Part shown: piece by piece, positions 26,563 to 36,796 of the stretch
Position numbering within the stretch: position 1 is the first letter of the stretch
Layout: each line of letters begins with the position of its first letter
Origin: Brucella anthropi ATCC 49188
GTDB lineage: Bacteria; Pseudomonadota; Alphaproteobacteria; Rhizobiales; Rhizobiaceae
Direction of reading: 5' to 3'
Assembly: GCF_000017405.1 (NCBI RefSeq)
Contig: NC_009668.1
Coordinates: 62,001 to 126,000, forward strand
Length of the DNA: 64,000 nucleotides
Position numbers and translations under genes: made by a program
The notes under the pieces: model-generated
What the model was told of the DNA's origin: nothing
Databases searched by the model: none
Seen by the model: the letters and a program-made list of their open reading frames with translations, nothing else

Positions 26563-28179
26563 ATGACCAGCTACTATCTGGGCGTCGATGTCGGCACCGG
26601 TAGCGCCCGCGCCGGTCTGTTCGACGCGAGCGGCACCATGCTTGCTTCAGCCAAGCGCGATATCACCATCTGGCGTAAGGCGGGCAGCATTGTCGAACAG
26701 TCGAGTGCCAATATCTGGCAGGCTGTTTGCGAAAGCGTGCGTGAAGCGGTCGCGACCGCCGGTGTCGACCCGACGGATATCGCCGGTATCGGTTATGACG
26801 CGACCTGCTCGCTGGTTGTGCTGGGCGAGGGCGGCAAGCCGCTTGCCGTAGGTCCATCCAACGATCCTGCGCGGGACATCATCGTTTGGATGGATCACCG
26901 TGCTATCGGACAGGCCGAGCGTATCAATGCGACCAAGGCGAAGGTTCTTGACTATGTTGGCGGTGCCATTTCCCCCGAGATGGAAACGCCGAAGCTGTTG
27001 TGGCTCAAGGAAAACAAGCCCGAAACCTTCGCTGCTGCCTGGCAGTTTTTCGATCTTACCGATTTTCTCACATGGAAATCCTGCGGCAGTCTTGCTCGTT
27101 CAGCTTGCACGGTCACTTGCAAATGGACTTATCTCAGCCATGAAAAGCGCTGGGACGAGGCTTATTTCCGTGAAGTCGGCCTTGGCGAACTGGCGGATGA
27201 AAATTTCGTCCGTATCGGTACCGACGTTCGCGCTGGTGGCGAAAACCTCGGTGGTTTGAGCGAACAGGCTGCGGCAGAACTTGGCCTCAAGCCGGGTACT
27301 GCAATTGCCGCCGGTCTGATCGACGCTCATGCGGGCGGCATCGGCACAGTTGGAGCGCGTGGTTCGGAAGGCCAGATATTGTCACGCATGGCCTATGTGT
27401 TCGGCACTTCGGCCTGCACCATGACCACGACCGAACAGCCTGTTTTCGTGGACGGTGTGTGGGGCCCGTATTATTCGGCAATGGTGCCGGGTCTCTGGCT
27501 CAATGAAGGTGGCCAGTCAGCAGCAGGTGCTGCTATTGATCACCTGATCCATATGCATCCCTTCGCGGCAGAAGCTGAAAAGCTGGCAGCAGCTCAGGGC
27601 AACGGTTTAGCCGACAGTCTTGCTGCTGAAGTTGAGGCAAGGGGCGGCGTTGAAAAGACGGCCATGATCGTTGGTGACATTCATGTCGTGCCCGAATTCC
27701 TCGGTAATCGTGCACCGTTCGCTGATCCCGATGCGCGTGCGATCATTGTCGGGCTCGATCTCGACGCCGAGATCGATAGTCTGACGGCGCTTTATCTCGC
27801 CGGTCTGTGCGGTCTCGGCTATGGTGCGCGGCAGATCGTCGAGGCACAAAAGGCAAAAGGTATCGTGACCGATACCATCGTCGTTTCAGGTGGGGCTGCG
27901 CGTTCGCATCTGGTGCGACAAGTGCTTGCCGACACAACCGGCCTTGTCATCGTCGCCTCCACCTCGCCAGAGCCGGTTCTGCTCGGCTCTGCCATGCTGG
28001 GCGCTGTGGCGTCAGGGGCATATCCTGACCTTGCCTCTGCGATGCATGCCATGTCGGAACTTGGTGAGGTGAACAGACCGGATGCCGGGCGCGCCAGATG
28101 GCATGACAGGCGTTTCGAGGCTTTTACACTGTTGCAGGCAACTGCGCGGAAAATCCGCTCTATGGATGGCTCGAACTAA
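26563..28179 (+). CDS. D-ribulokinase, FGGY family
   Basis: A 538-residue carbohydrate kinase with the FGGY N-terminal motif GVDVGTGSARAGLFD and a C-terminal half containing VVSGGAARSHLVRQVLAD, the adenosine-site loop. Length and the GYDATCSLVVL segment fit the D-ribulokinase branch, not xylulokinase or glycerol kinase. It would convert the D-ribulose made by RbtD to ribulose 5-phosphate for the pentose phosphate pathway. I use the second ATG, because GGGAG lies eight bases before it inside the first four codons of the longer form. Confidence 0.83.
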   Translation: MTSYYLGVDVGTGSARAGLFDASGTMLASAKRDITIWRKAGSIVEQSSANIWQAVCESVREAVATAGVDPTDIAGIGYDATCSLVVLGEGGKPLAVGPSNDPARDIIVWMDHRAIGQAERINATKAKVLDYVGGAISPEMETPKLLWLKENKPETFAAAWQFFDLTDFLTWKSCGSLARSACTVTCKWTYLSHEKRWDEAYFREVGLGELADENFVRIGTDVRAGGENLGGLSEQAAAELGLKPGTAIAAGLIDAHAGGIGTVGARGSEGQILSRMAYVFGTSACTMTTTEQPVFVDGVWGPYYSAMVPGLWLNEGGQSAAGAAIDHLIHMHPFAAEAEKLAAAQGNGLADSLAAEVEARGGVEKTAMIVGDIHVVPEFLGNRAPFADPDARAIIVGLDLDAEIDSLTALYLAGLCGLGYGARQIVEAQKAKGIVTDTIVVSGGAARSHLVRQVLADTTGLVIVASTSPEPVLLGSAMLGAVASGAYPDLASAMHAMSELGEVNRPDAGRARWHDRRFEAFTLLQATARKIRSMDGSN

Positions 28180-28187
28180 CTTGAAAA

Positions 28188-28229
28188 TAAACAGGCGGCG
28201 ACAGGAAGTTTCCTGTCGCCGCCTGTTTA
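28188..28229. terminator. Bidirectional terminator between kinase and autotransporter
   Basis: Perfect 20-bp arms (28188-28207 and 28210-28229) with a two-base gap, flanked by A and T tracts on both sides. It lies 8 bases after the kinase stop and 33 bases after the stop of the convergent autotransporter gene, so it can serve both. Confidence 0.9.
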
Positions 28230-28262
28230 TGCATTAATCTCACGCGACCTGTTGTCGCCTTG

Positions 28263-31115
28263 TCAGAATGAGACCTTGAGACCGACGGTGCCATTTACGC
28301 CGAAGCTATCGCTTGGATGCGCAAGGCTGGTCTTCAACATGCCTTCTCCGTAAAGCGAATATTTCCCGCCAGACCAGCTGTAAGTGCCGCCAAGGCCGAC
28401 GCCGCCCCAGAATCTGTCGTTCTCGGTGCTGAGGGCTGTTCCTGCAAGATTGACACGAGCGCCATCTAGAAACTCATAGTAGAGATTGGCGATGCCATAT
28501 ACGTTGGTGCTGGAAATCAACCCGTTCGCAGCCTGCCAGCTTTTGCGATAGTCAGCTGATAGGCCAAGGCGACCATTGAGGCTGTCGCCGTCTTTCAGCG
28601 ATACGCGTGCACCAAACCCATCGTTAAAGCTGTCAAAATCAATCGACGAATAGATCAGTTGCGCTTGTGGCGTCAGCGTCCAGCCAGGGGCAACGGCAAA
28701 CCGTTTTCCGGTTTCCATGCCCAGCGCATAGCCAAAGCCCTTGTTGCTATCGGTCATGCCTCTTTCTGCTGTCACAGAAGAAAGATCGCTGTCGAACCAG
28801 TTGGCCTGAACCTGACCGTCGACATAAATGCCATTGTCGCCATACCATGTCAGTGTCGCGCCAAGCCCGTAGCCATCGGTATCGATGGTACCGTCACCGA
28901 ATACTGACCAGACGTCTGCAGATGCCTTGCCATATTGCGCCGTCAATCCGCCGATCAGTCTACCGCTATCGCCGTCGAAGAACTGGCCATCGAGGCCAGC
29001 CTGCATTTTGTAGGTATCGACGTCGTACGATGTCAATGTCGTCGTCGAGTTGGGCGTGAGGCGGTTATGTGCGCCTTCAATTCGACCCCATACCGACGAT
29101 CGGGTCGTGTTGCTCGTGCCCCCATTCTCGTCCGTAGCCCAATAGCGATCACCAACCCGCTGTTGCAGCGTAGACAGGCCGTTCAATGCCTGAAGCACCT
29201 GCGGATAAGCTTCATAGAGCGGAGCACCCGCCTGATAGAGCGGCTTTGAAGGGCTTGTCGGTGTTACCGGATCGACCGTTTTGGGCTTTAATGCCGAACG
29301 CAGGTACCAGTCGCCGTCGGTCGGATTGGTTTTACCGTTCTTGTAGAGCTGATAAGCGTATGCTCCAGCTACAACAGCCTGCTCGCCCTGGATTTCATAA
29401 TCGCCCTTGAGTGAAAATTCGCCGTCGGACACTCCGCCGATCTCAATAATTTTAATCCCCTCGACGGTCGGCGCACCTTCGCCTTTGAGATTGTTAACGT
29501 TGACTGTGGAATTGCCTGAAGTGTCGCCGGTGACCACGAGCCTATCCGTAGCAGAATCATCGCCTCCAAGATCGGTGTTCAGGATAAGCAGACCATCGTT
29601 GCCAGTATAGTTTCCGGCAATCATCAATGTTGTTCCGGGCTTCGTGCCAAATTTCAACGTGCCTGCATTTGAAAAACTGGCGATGGATTGATTATAACCA
29701 CCGAGATCGAGTGTGGCTCCTGCGGCCAGATCAACGGCGCTGGCTGCACTGAAAGTGTTTGCAGCGCCAGCCCGCAGCGTGCCAGCCAGCACATTCGTGG
29801 AGCCGGTATAAGTGTTGGCGCCCGCAACGATCAGGGTGCCGTCTCCTTGCTTGGTGAGGGAACCGTCGCCGCTGATATCACCGCCGAGCGTTTCATTGAA
29901 AGTGCCGGTATCGATTGCCGATGTGTTGCCGCTTGCAAGAATGATGTCATTCTTAATCACCAAGTCATCGACGAGGAAGCCGAGTGCGGCAGTGCCTTGC
30001 ATGTTTACCGCACCGCTGCCCAATGCCTTGGCATTGCCAACGTACAGATGGGCGCTGTTGATATCTGTGCCACCACTATAAGTGCTTTCTCCGGAAAGAA
30101 CGGTAGTGCCTTGCTGCAAGATGAGCTTTCCGGTTCCCGAAATCTGTCCGGCAAAGTCGTTCCCGCCTTCGTTCAAGGTCAGATTGCGTGCGCCGAGCAC
30201 GATGCTGCCATTGCCGGTCAGGACGGCCACGCTGGTGCCTCCCGGAATTCCCGAAGGGTCATACTGACCGTCGGCGGTCGCAGAAATATCGAAAACACCG
30301 TCGACACGAACAACGCTGGAACGTCGCAGGCTGGCAGTGCCTATCAGAGCCAGTGTTCCCTGTTGGATCCAGGTGCTTCCGGAATACTGCGCGGGCGAGT
30401 CAGTGAATGCCGAATTATTGGTGTATCCTTCGATAGTCAGAAGCCCTGCGCCAGTCTTGACCAGATTTCCCGAACCAATAATTTCATAACCTCCGGTTAC
30501 ATTCATTAGGTTGGCTGTGTTGACTGGATCAAATGTTACAGTATAGCCGTTTGTCTCAAGAAATCCTGTCGTACTTCCTCCGGCCGGAGGAGCAGAAAAG
30601 TTAAATCCGCCCCCGGCTTCGTTGGTCGCCTGAATGGATATATTCCCGCCTACATTTGTTCCGCGGAAAAAATTTATCATCTGCGCGGCATCTGTTCGAA
30701 CACCGGCACCGTCAATGCCGTTGATTGTAATTGCAGCAGAAACTGAGGACTGATTGAACGTTTTCAGGGCGCTGGTTTGGGTTATCCATATTGAACCGAT
30801 AGCGCTTGCAGCGGGGATAATACCGGTTGCAGATCCCGCAATAATGGCCCGGTCGCCGCCGCCGGGAAGCTTGCCTTCCGCCCAGGACGCAGGCCTACCC
30901 CATCTGTCTAGAAGGGAGTGTGTGCCGATATAATGATAATCGTCAGCCCGAACGGGATTGGCAGCGACTATTGTCGTCACTCCAGCCAACGCAATTGCAG
31001 AATAGGAGACGGTCGAGCACAAGTACTGCGAAAGACCGTGAGCCAATGCCTTTATGCGCCTTTGCGTAAGCTTGGCGGATGAGGTGGTGCAATCTGTTCC
31101 GGTTGAATGTTTCAT
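28263..31115 (-). CDS. Type Va autotransporter, paralogue of the giant one
   Basis: A 950-residue autotransporter. The extended signal peptide runs to about residue 58 (ANPVRADD). The passenger of some 600 residues has about three PATR-type repeats (for example GTLIVAGANTYTGSTNV). The barrel begins near residue 670 (SVWGRIEGAHNRL) and ends VGLKVSF with an aromatic last residue. The linker and barrel (from PLYQAGAPLYEAYPQVLQAL on) line up along their whole length with the end of the 2578-residue protein at 13063-20799, while the passengers differ. I use the ATG after GCAGGAGCAGT, six codons inside the longest frame. A surface role is likely; ligand unknown. Confidence 0.87.
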   Translation of the reverse strand: MKHSTGTDCTTSSAKLTQRRIKALAHGLSQYLCSTVSYSAIALAGVTTIVAANPVRADDYHYIGTHSLLDRWGRPASWAEGKLPGGGDRAIIAGSATGIIPAASAIGSIWITQTSALKTFNQSSVSAAITINGIDGAGVRTDAAQMINFFRGTNVGGNISIQATNEAGGGFNFSAPPAGGSTTGFLETNGYTVTFDPVNTANLMNVTGGYEIIGSGNLVKTGAGLLTIEGYTNNSAFTDSPAQYSGSTWIQQGTLALIGTASLRRSSVVRVDGVFDISATADGQYDPSGIPGGTSVAVLTGNGSIVLGARNLTLNEGGNDFAGQISGTGKLILQQGTTVLSGESTYSGGTDINSAHLYVGNAKALGSGAVNMQGTAALGFLVDDLVIKNDIILASGNTSAIDTGTFNETLGGDISGDGSLTKQGDGTLIVAGANTYTGSTNVLAGTLRAGAANTFSAASAVDLAAGATLDLGGYNQSIASFSNAGTLKFGTKPGTTLMIAGNYTGNDGLLILNTDLGGDDSATDRLVVTGDTSGNSTVNVNNLKGEGAPTVEGIKIIEIGGVSDGEFSLKGDYEIQGEQAVVAGAYAYQLYKNGKTNPTDGDWYLRSALKPKTVDPVTPTSPSKPLYQAGAPLYEAYPQVLQALNGLSTLQQRVGDRYWATDENGGTSNTTRSSVWGRIEGAHNRLTPNSTTTLTSYDVDTYKMQAGLDGQFFDGDSGRLIGGLTAQYGKASADVWSVFGDGTIDTDGYGLGATLTWYGDNGIYVDGQVQANWFDSDLSSVTAERGMTDSNKGFGYALGMETGKRFAVAPGWTLTPQAQLIYSSIDFDSFNDGFGARVSLKDGDSLNGRLGLSADYRKSWQAANGLISSTNVYGIANLYYEFLDGARVNLAGTALSTENDRFWGGVGLGGTYSWSGGKYSLYGEGMLKTSLAHPSDSFGVNGTVGLKVSF

Positions 31116-31464
31116 ACTGCTCCTGCCGCTCAACGAATTTGCAAGACAAGCAGTTTCGTCGAAAATATTGCAATCAATTCATAAGTCACTAATTGAGTAT
31201 AGATTATGGATTGGCAACAGCCCTGAAGTTGTAATGAGCGCCGAGTTTTCTATATCTATATTTTTAGTTGATTTAGAGACTTCTTAAATAATAATAAATA
31301 AGAATGTGCTAAATATATATATTTGGTTATCATTGATAATGAGCGAGCGAGAATTGTCTTGGAAAGCAAGCTGCCGGAACAGAACTCACCTATATAGCCG
31401 AGAACGCGCTGGTATTTTACAGCCTTTATCCGTCCGACTGGGCGCAGCAGTTTGAAAGCAGACC
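31116..31464. promoter_or_regulatory. AT-rich intergenic region upstream of the second autotransporter
   Basis: A divergent gap of 349 bases with no supportable gene. It is very AT-rich around 31150-31330 and holds a perfect 14-bp palindrome AAATATATATATTT (31311-31324) and TTATCA/TGATAA (31327-31339). The leader of the first autotransporter is also AT-rich with palindromes, so shared control is possible. Confidence 0.4.
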
Positions 31465-32784
31465 ATGAAGAAGATCGGATTACTTCCCCAAGATGACAAG
31501 ACCAACGGCTGGAGCGCACTTCTGCCAGCACGGCAACCGAAGCCGTCATTGCGCGGTGATATTGTCGCCGATTTTGTTGTCATCGGTGCCGGATTTGCCG
31601 GACTTGGTGCTGCGCGTCGTCTTGCGGAGCTACGGCCAGATGCAAAGATTGTGATATTGGATGGCCAGCAACTTGGCGAAGGATCATCCGGGCGTAATTC
31701 CGGTTTTGCCATAGATCTCCCGCACAATGTCGGGTCATCTCTGGAGGAACTGGCGAAGGGGCATGCTTATCTGCGGTTGGCACGGGCAGGCATCGCTTCA
31801 TTACGCGATAGCGTTACAACATATGGTATTGACTGCGACTGGAGTGAGGACGGCAAATATCATACGGCTTCGTCGGAGCGTGGCGCGAAAGAGATTCTGC
31901 AGCCGACGCTCGAGATGTTGAAGACGCTGAATGAGCCCTATGAATGGCTGGATGGCAAAGAAACGACGAAACGTCTGGGCACGTCGCATTTCGCGGCCTC
32001 GATCTATACGCCCGGTACGGTTCTGATCAATCCGGCTGCGCTCAATCGTGGGTTGGGCGACGCATTGCCAGAGAATGTGACACTCTTTGAACAGTCTCCG
32101 GTTCTGGAGGCGGATTTCGGTTCGAAAGTGCTTCTGCGGACTGCGGAAGGAACTGTTGCCGCTCCGAAAGCGATTGTGGCGGTTAACGGCTTTGCGACGC
32201 GCTTCGGTTTCTGGAAGGGACGACTTCTGAACTTTGCAGCCCATGCCAGTTTCACGAGACCTCTGACCGAAAAGGAACAAGGTATTTTCGGTAATATCGG
32301 GTCATGGGGCTCAACACCTGCCAACGCCTTTGCAGGCATTACCATGCGCTATACAAACGATCGCCGCATCCTCATCCGGCAGAACATTGAGTTCAGCCCC
32401 GGCATGCGCCAGTCGGATGCGCGCCGGGCTTCGGTTCGGCAGGATCACCAGCGTCTTTTTGACGAACGGTTTCCGATGCTTCGTGGCGTCCATGTCGAAC
32501 ACACATGGACTGGCTACATCTGTCTTTCGCGCAATGGCGCGCCGGGTTTCGGGAAGGTCGCTCCGAATGTCTGGAGCGCCGTTTGCCAGAATGCTGTCGG
32601 CATCGCCAAGGGCACGATCAGCGGGAGACTGGCCGCCGAAATGGCGTTGGGCGAGGATAATGGGTTGATATCGGATATGCTCAGCCTCGGAACGCCATCA
32701 GCTGTTCCGCCAAGGCCGTTTCTCGACATTGGCGTGCGTGCAAGATTTGCCTATGAGCTTTATCGCAACCAGCACGAAGCGTGA
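31465..32784 (+). CDS. FAD-dependent oxidoreductase (DAO family, PuuB-like)
   Basis: A 439-residue flavoprotein of the DAO superfamily. The dinucleotide-binding motif VIGAGFAGLGAARRLAE lies near residue 35, followed by GEGSSGRNSGF, the segment that in gamma-glutamylputrescine oxidase and sarcosine-oxidase-like enzymes sits by the flavin. It should oxidise a secondary or primary amine with release of hydrogen peroxide. No signal peptide is seen. It stands alone, converging on bioZ with a 7-bp gap. Distance to the Pot-type cluster is large, so no link is claimed. Confidence 0.78.
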   Translation: MKKIGLLPQDDKTNGWSALLPARQPKPSLRGDIVADFVVIGAGFAGLGAARRLAELRPDAKIVILDGQQLGEGSSGRNSGFAIDLPHNVGSSLEELAKGHAYLRLARAGIASLRDSVTTYGIDCDWSEDGKYHTASSERGAKEILQPTLEMLKTLNEPYEWLDGKETTKRLGTSHFAASIYTPGTVLINPAALNRGLGDALPENVTLFEQSPVLEADFGSKVLLRTAEGTVAAPKAIVAVNGFATRFGFWKGRLLNFAAHASFTRPLTEKEQGIFGNIGSWGSTPANAFAGITMRYTNDRRILIRQNIEFSPGMRQSDARRASVRQDHQRLFDERFPMLRGVHVEHTWTGYICLSRNGAPGFGKVAPNVWSAVCQNAVGIAKGTISGRLAAEMALGEDNGLISDMLSLGTPSAVPPRPFLDIGVRARFAYELYRNQHEA

Positions 32785-32791
32785 TCGAGTT

Positions 32792-33745
32792 TCAACGGCC
32801 TCCAATTTTCCAGACTGCAGCGCCGGCGAGCATTCCGGCACCGGCTGCCGATAAAAGAAGCCGCTCACCGGGCTGAAAAGGCCGTGATTTCGATGCCAGC
32901 GACAGCGAAAGCGGAATCGTCGCCGCCGACGAATTGCCGAATGTATGGATCGTTCTTGCCGCGATAGAAGCAGGCAGATGCAGTTGGTCGCAGACTTTAT
33001 CGATCATGCGCATATTGGCCTGATGAGGAAAGAACCTGTCCACATCGGCGGCGGCTAACTTTGCCTGTTCAAGCACATCCGCTGCACAACGCGTCATCAT
33101 GCGAACGGCCTGCGTAAAGACGGCTTTGCCGTCTTGCATGGTCATTCTTGTATCACCGGCGGGAATGGAGATCAGGCCATAATTCCCGCCATCGGATATG
33201 AGTGCTGATCCCCGCAGTCCTTCATGCGGGTCGTTTGACGGTGCGAGCAGAACGGCTCCAGCAGCGTCCGCGAAGAGAATTGCCGTGTTGCGCTCCTCCA
33301 TGCTGATGCGACGGCTCAATATATTGGCTGCGACCACCAGAACCGGCTTTCGGAAGTTTTTGACGAAGCCGTCGGCCAGCACAAGTGCATAGAGAAAACC
33401 TGAGCAAGCGCCCGCCAGATCGATCCCGCCGCAGTTTTCCAGCCCCAGCTTGTGCGCGAGAAGGGGCGCGGAAGGCGGCAGAAGATGATCCGGCGTCGAT
33501 GTGGCGAGAATGACGAGCGCCACCGAACTGTGTGGAACACCGGCATTGTCGAGCGCCATTGCACCGGCCTTCATTGCCATATCCGTCAGCGTTTCATCCG
33601 GCGCCGCCCAGCGTCGTTCGCGGATGCCGGTGCGTCTCTCGATCCAGCCAGCTTCAAGCCCAAAACGCTGCTCCAGTTCGGCATTTGCAACACGGCGGTC
33701 TGGCACATAATGACCAAAGCCCGCCATACGGCTCGAAATGCTCAT
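32792..33745 (-). CDS. bioZ: BioZ, FabH-like 3-ketoacyl-ACP synthase for pimelate precursor
   Basis: A 317-residue condensing enzyme of the KAS III fold. The catalytic triad is visible as Cys114 (GACSG), His241 (FFPHQANMR) and Asn271 (TFGNSS). As last gene of a biotin operon that lacks bioC and bioH, it matches BioZ of Agrobacterium and Brucella. That enzyme joins glutaryl-CoA (or glutaryl-ACP) with malonyl-ACP so that the product can be finished to pimeloyl-ACP by the fatty acid synthesis enzymes. It overlaps bioA by four bases. A normal housekeeping FabH would sit with plsX, which is absent here. Confidence 0.87.
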   Translation of the reverse strand: MSISSRMAGFGHYVPDRRVANAELEQRFGLEAGWIERRTGIRERRWAAPDETLTDMAMKAGAMALDNAGVPHSSVALVILATSTPDHLLPPSAPLLAHKLGLENCGGIDLAGACSGFLYALVLADGFVKNFRKPVLVVAANILSRRISMEERNTAILFADAAGAVLLAPSNDPHEGLRGSALISDGGNYGLISIPAGDTRMTMQDGKAVFTQAVRMMTRCAADVLEQAKLAAADVDRFFPHQANMRMIDKVCDQLHLPASIAARTIHTFGNSSAATIPLSLSLASKSRPFQPGERLLLSAAGAGMLAGAAVWKIGGR

Positions 33746-35016
33746 CGCGCCCCGCCCCTTATCATGTCCGCTGCCGCGTCGATCGCGTCATAGGCGAGGT
33801 CCAGATCAGCTGGCGTCACGCAATAGGGTGGCATGAGATAAATCACATGGCCGAGCGGACGCAGAAGCACACCCCGTTCGCGGAAGAAGGCTTTCAGTTT
33901 CGGCCCCGCATCGGAGAGATAGCCGGTTTGTTCGACCGCGAGATCGAGGGCAGCAATGGTCCCTTGCTGGCGCAGATTGGTAAAACGAGGATCACCCTGA
34001 AAGCGTGAAAGTCGTTCGGAATGCCATTGACCGAGCGTCTTGATACGATCCGCAACGGGTTCTGTTTGCCAGACTTCGATATTGGCACATGCTGCCGCGC
34101 AGGCAATCGGATTGGCGGTATAGGAACTGGAATGGAAGAACGTGCGGCTGCGATCTTTCGAAAAATGCGCATCGAAGATTTCAGCAGTACTGAGCGTCGC
34201 AGCCAACGGAAGAGCGCCGCCAGTAATACCTTTGGAAAGACACAGAATATCCGGTGTGATGGAGGCCTGTTCGCAGGCGAACATGGTGCCCGTGCGCCCC
34301 CATCCGGTCATCACTTCATCGGCGATGAGAAGTGTTCCGTGGCGCTGCGTAATCCGCCGGAATTCAGCCAGCAAATGCGCGGAATAGATTTTCATGCCGC
34401 CTGCACCCAGAACCAGCGGTTCAATCAGCAGGGCTGCAACCTCGCCATTGCGGCAGAAATGTTCCAGCGCATCAAGCGTTTCCTGCTCTCGCCCCGCCGA
34501 CGGAAACGGAATGGTGTCGACCTGAAACAGCAAGGGTTCATAAGCGGCGTTGAACACGCCGCGCGCGCCGGTGGACATGGTGCCGATCGTATCGCCGTGA
34601 TAACTATGCTCCATCACCACGATGCGTGAACGCGGTTCGTTTCTGTTGTGATAGAAGCCGAGCGCCATCTTGATCGCGACTTCGACCGCTGTGGAACCGC
34701 TGTCGGAATAGAACACATGGGCGAGGCCCTGCGGGGCGAGTTTGACCAGCTCTTGCGCCAGCCTTTCTGCCGGTTCGTGAGTAAACTCGGCAAAGATGAT
34801 CTGATCAAACCGTTCCAATGCGTCCCGGATTGCCGCCATGATCTTTGGGTGGCGGTGCCCATGGGTAATCACCCACCATGACGATATGGCATCCAGCACG
34901 GACTTGCCGGTTTCATCTAGCAGATAGGCACCGTCAGTTTTGACGATCCTGCGGAAAGCCGGTTCGGTGGCGTGTTGGGTGAAAGGATGCCAGACGGGAG
35001 ACGAATGCGCGGTCAT
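33742..35016 (-). CDS. bioA: Adenosylmethionine-8-amino-7-oxononanoate aminotransferase
   Basis: A 424-residue class III PLP aminotransferase that makes 7,8-diaminopelargonate from KAPA, using S-adenosylmethionine as amino donor. The PLP lysine is Lys262 (CLSKGITGG), with the Asp of [13 protein letters not shown] near 233. The substrate segment [13 protein letters not shown] is typical of BioA. Starts and stops overlap those of bioD and bioZ by four bases each, so the operon is translationally coupled. Confidence 0.93.
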   Translation of the reverse strand: MTAHSSPVWHPFTQHATEPAFRRIVKTDGAYLLDETGKSVLDAISSWWVITHGHRHPKIMAAIRDALERFDQIIFAEFTHEPAERLAQELVKLAPQGLAHVFYSDSGSTAVEVAIKMALGFYHNRNEPRSRIVVMEHSYHGDTIGTMSTGARGVFNAAYEPLLFQVDTIPFPSAGREQETLDALEHFCRNGEVAALLIEPLVLGAGGMKIYSAHLLAEFRRITQRHGTLLIADEVMTGWGRTGTMFACEQASITPDILCLSKGITGGALPLAATLSTAEIFDAHFSKDRSRTFFHSSSYTANPIACAAACANIEVWQTEPVADRIKTLGQWHSERLSRFQGDPRFTNLRQQGTIAALDLAVEQTGYLSDAGPKLKAFFRERGVLLRPLGHVIYLMPPYCVTPADLDLAYDAIDAAADMIRGGAR

Positions 35017-35651
35017 TCGGAAGCTCCGCCAAAAATGTTTATGTCGAAATGCTCGCGAAAGGCTTGGCGGAGTGCGTCCGGATCAAGTTTCGCAAGGCGG
35101 GGCAGCCGCCCCAGTCTGCGCACGCCGCTCAGTTCCGGGATGATCTTCTCTGTATCCGGTTGATGATCGCCGACGAAGGCAATGCCGAGCACGGGAATAT
35201 TGCGTCGGTTCAATGCCTCAAGCGAAAGCAATGTGTGATTGATGGTACCGAGCCCGGTTCTTGCACAGAGGATGACCGGCTTCCGCCAGCGCGCAAAAAC
35301 ATCGATGAACGTCGTGCGCCGCGTCAGCGGTACATGCAATCCGCCTGCACCTTCAATCACCAGAGGCGCATCGACCGATGGTACTGCAAGTGCATCCGTA
35401 TCGATCTCCACCCTGTCGATCTGCGCCGAAAGATGCGGTGAAGCAGGCGTATTCAGGCGCCAGCTTTCGGGGATCACGTTCCGACGTGATAGCCCGGCAA
35501 GCTGGACAACGGTTTCGCTGTCAGTTGCCTCTTCCAGCCCCGACTGAACCGGCTTCCAGTAATAGGCGTTGAGCGCACCCGCAAGGGCTGCGGAAAAGAC
35601 GGTCTTGCCGATACCCGTATCGGTGCCGGTGATGATGAAGGTGCGGTTCAT
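35013..35651 (-). CDS. bioD: Dethiobiotin synthetase
   Basis: A 212-residue ATP-dependent carboxylase that closes the ureido ring of dethiobiotin. The P-loop reads [15 protein letters not shown] near the N-terminus and the second conserved segment is [12 protein letters not shown]. Overlaps with bioF and bioA are four bases each. Confidence 0.92.
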   Translation of the reverse strand: MNRTFIITGTDTGIGKTVFSAALAGALNAYYWKPVQSGLEEATDSETVVQLAGLSRRNVIPESWRLNTPASPHLSAQIDRVEIDTDALAVPSVDAPLVIEGAGGLHVPLTRRTTFIDVFARWRKPVILCARTGLGTINHTLLSLEALNRRNIPVLGIAFVGDHQPDTEKIIPELSGVRRLGRLPRLAKLDPDALRQAFREHFDINIFGGASE

Positions 35652-36796
35652 ATCATTTCCTCTGCCATGATCGCGGCAAGGTGCTCGAACATGCGCGTTA
35701 TCGTGGGTTCGTCGACATTGAGCGTGATGGTGATGCGCAGTCGCGCCGTGCCGGCAGGCACTGTTGGCGGGCGTATGGCGCGCATGTCGAAGCCCTCGGC
35801 CTGCATGCGATGTGCAATACGCAAAGTGCGGTCGGCATCGCCAATGACGAGCGGCAATATCTGCGTTCCGCTGCCGGACCTGCCGAAGCGATTGGCGAAT
35901 TGCGCGTTGGCGACGTCGATAAGCCGATGCAATTCGTGCCGCCGATGTTGTTCGGCGGCCATGGTTTTGAGCGCACGCCGTGTCGCCGACACTTGCAAGG
36001 GTGAGGGCGCGGTCGAATAGATGAAAGGCCGCGCGCGGTTGACCAGAAAATCGCGCAGGATTGGGTCTGCTCCAACCAACCCGCCGGCGCTTCCCATCGC
36101 CTTGCCGCAGGTGTGAAGCGTAATAACATTCGGTCTGTCTTCCAGTCCGGCAGTAAAACCGCGCCCGTCCGATCCGTGCACGCCTGTGGCATGGGCTTCG
36201 TCGATGAAAAGAAATGCATCGTGGCGGTCTGCTATCTCAATGAGATCGGAGAGCGGCGCGCGGTCGCCATCCATCGAATAGAGGCTTTCCACCACAATCC
36301 AGGGGATGCCAATTCCTCCCTTCTCGCGCCATGTGCGGATGGCTCTCTCGAATGCATCCGCATCGTTATGCGGGACGGAGACGATGTCGGCCTTTCCGGC
36401 TCGCATGCCTTCGTGTGCGCTGGCATGGATAAGCTCGTCATAGACGATCAGATCGCCGCGCAGCGGCAAGGTCGAGAGAACCGCGAGATTTGCCGCATAG
36501 CCATTGCTGAAATAAAGCATCGACGGCGCCCGAAACCAGGTAGCGGCTTCGGCCTCCAGAAATTCGTGTTCCAGGTGATTGCCCCGCAACAGCCGGGAGC
36601 CGCCAGACCCGGCGGCAAGGCCGTTTTCCAGCTCGGCAATCAAAGCATTGCGGATCGACGGTGATGCGGCAAGGCCCAGATAGTCGTTCGAACTGAAGTC
36701 TGCGCCCTTATTGCCCGAAAGCGTGCGCAGATGCCGCCGCCGCTCAAGGTTTTTCAGCTTGGCGGCGTAACGGGCCAATGGATCCGTGTTATGCAT
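35648..36796 (-). CDS. bioF: 8-amino-7-oxononanoate synthase
   Basis: A 382-residue PLP enzyme of the alpha-oxoamine synthase family that condenses pimeloyl thioester with L-alanine to KAPA. The PLP lysine is Lys232 ([12 protein letters not shown]), and the glycine-rich [19 protein letters not shown] segment is present near residue 63. Its start overlaps the end of bioB by eight bases. Confidence 0.93.
   Translation of the reverse strand: MHNTDPLARYAAKLKNLERRRHLRTLSGNKGADFSSNDYLGLAASPSIRNALIAELENGLAAGSGGSRLLRGNHLEHEFLEAEAATWFRAPSMLYFSNGYAANLAVLSTLPLRGDLIVYDELIHASAHEGMRAGKADIVSVPHNDADAFERAIRTWREKGGIGIPWIVVESLYSMDGDRAPLSDLIEIADRHDAFLFIDEAHATGVHGSDGRGFTAGLEDRPNVITLHTCGKAMGSAGGLVGADPILRDFLVNRARPFIYSTAPSPLQVSATRRALKTMAAEQHRRHELHRLIDVANAQFANRFGRSGSGTQILPLVIGDADRTLRIAHRMQAEGFDMRAIRPPTVPAGTARLRITITLNVDEPTITRMFEHLAAIMAEEMI

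Noticed and set aside
31256..31549. 97-codon minus-strand frame in the gap before the FAD oxidoreductase
   Set aside because: It begins inside the oxidoreductase gene and its end is an AT-rich stretch; no start signal.
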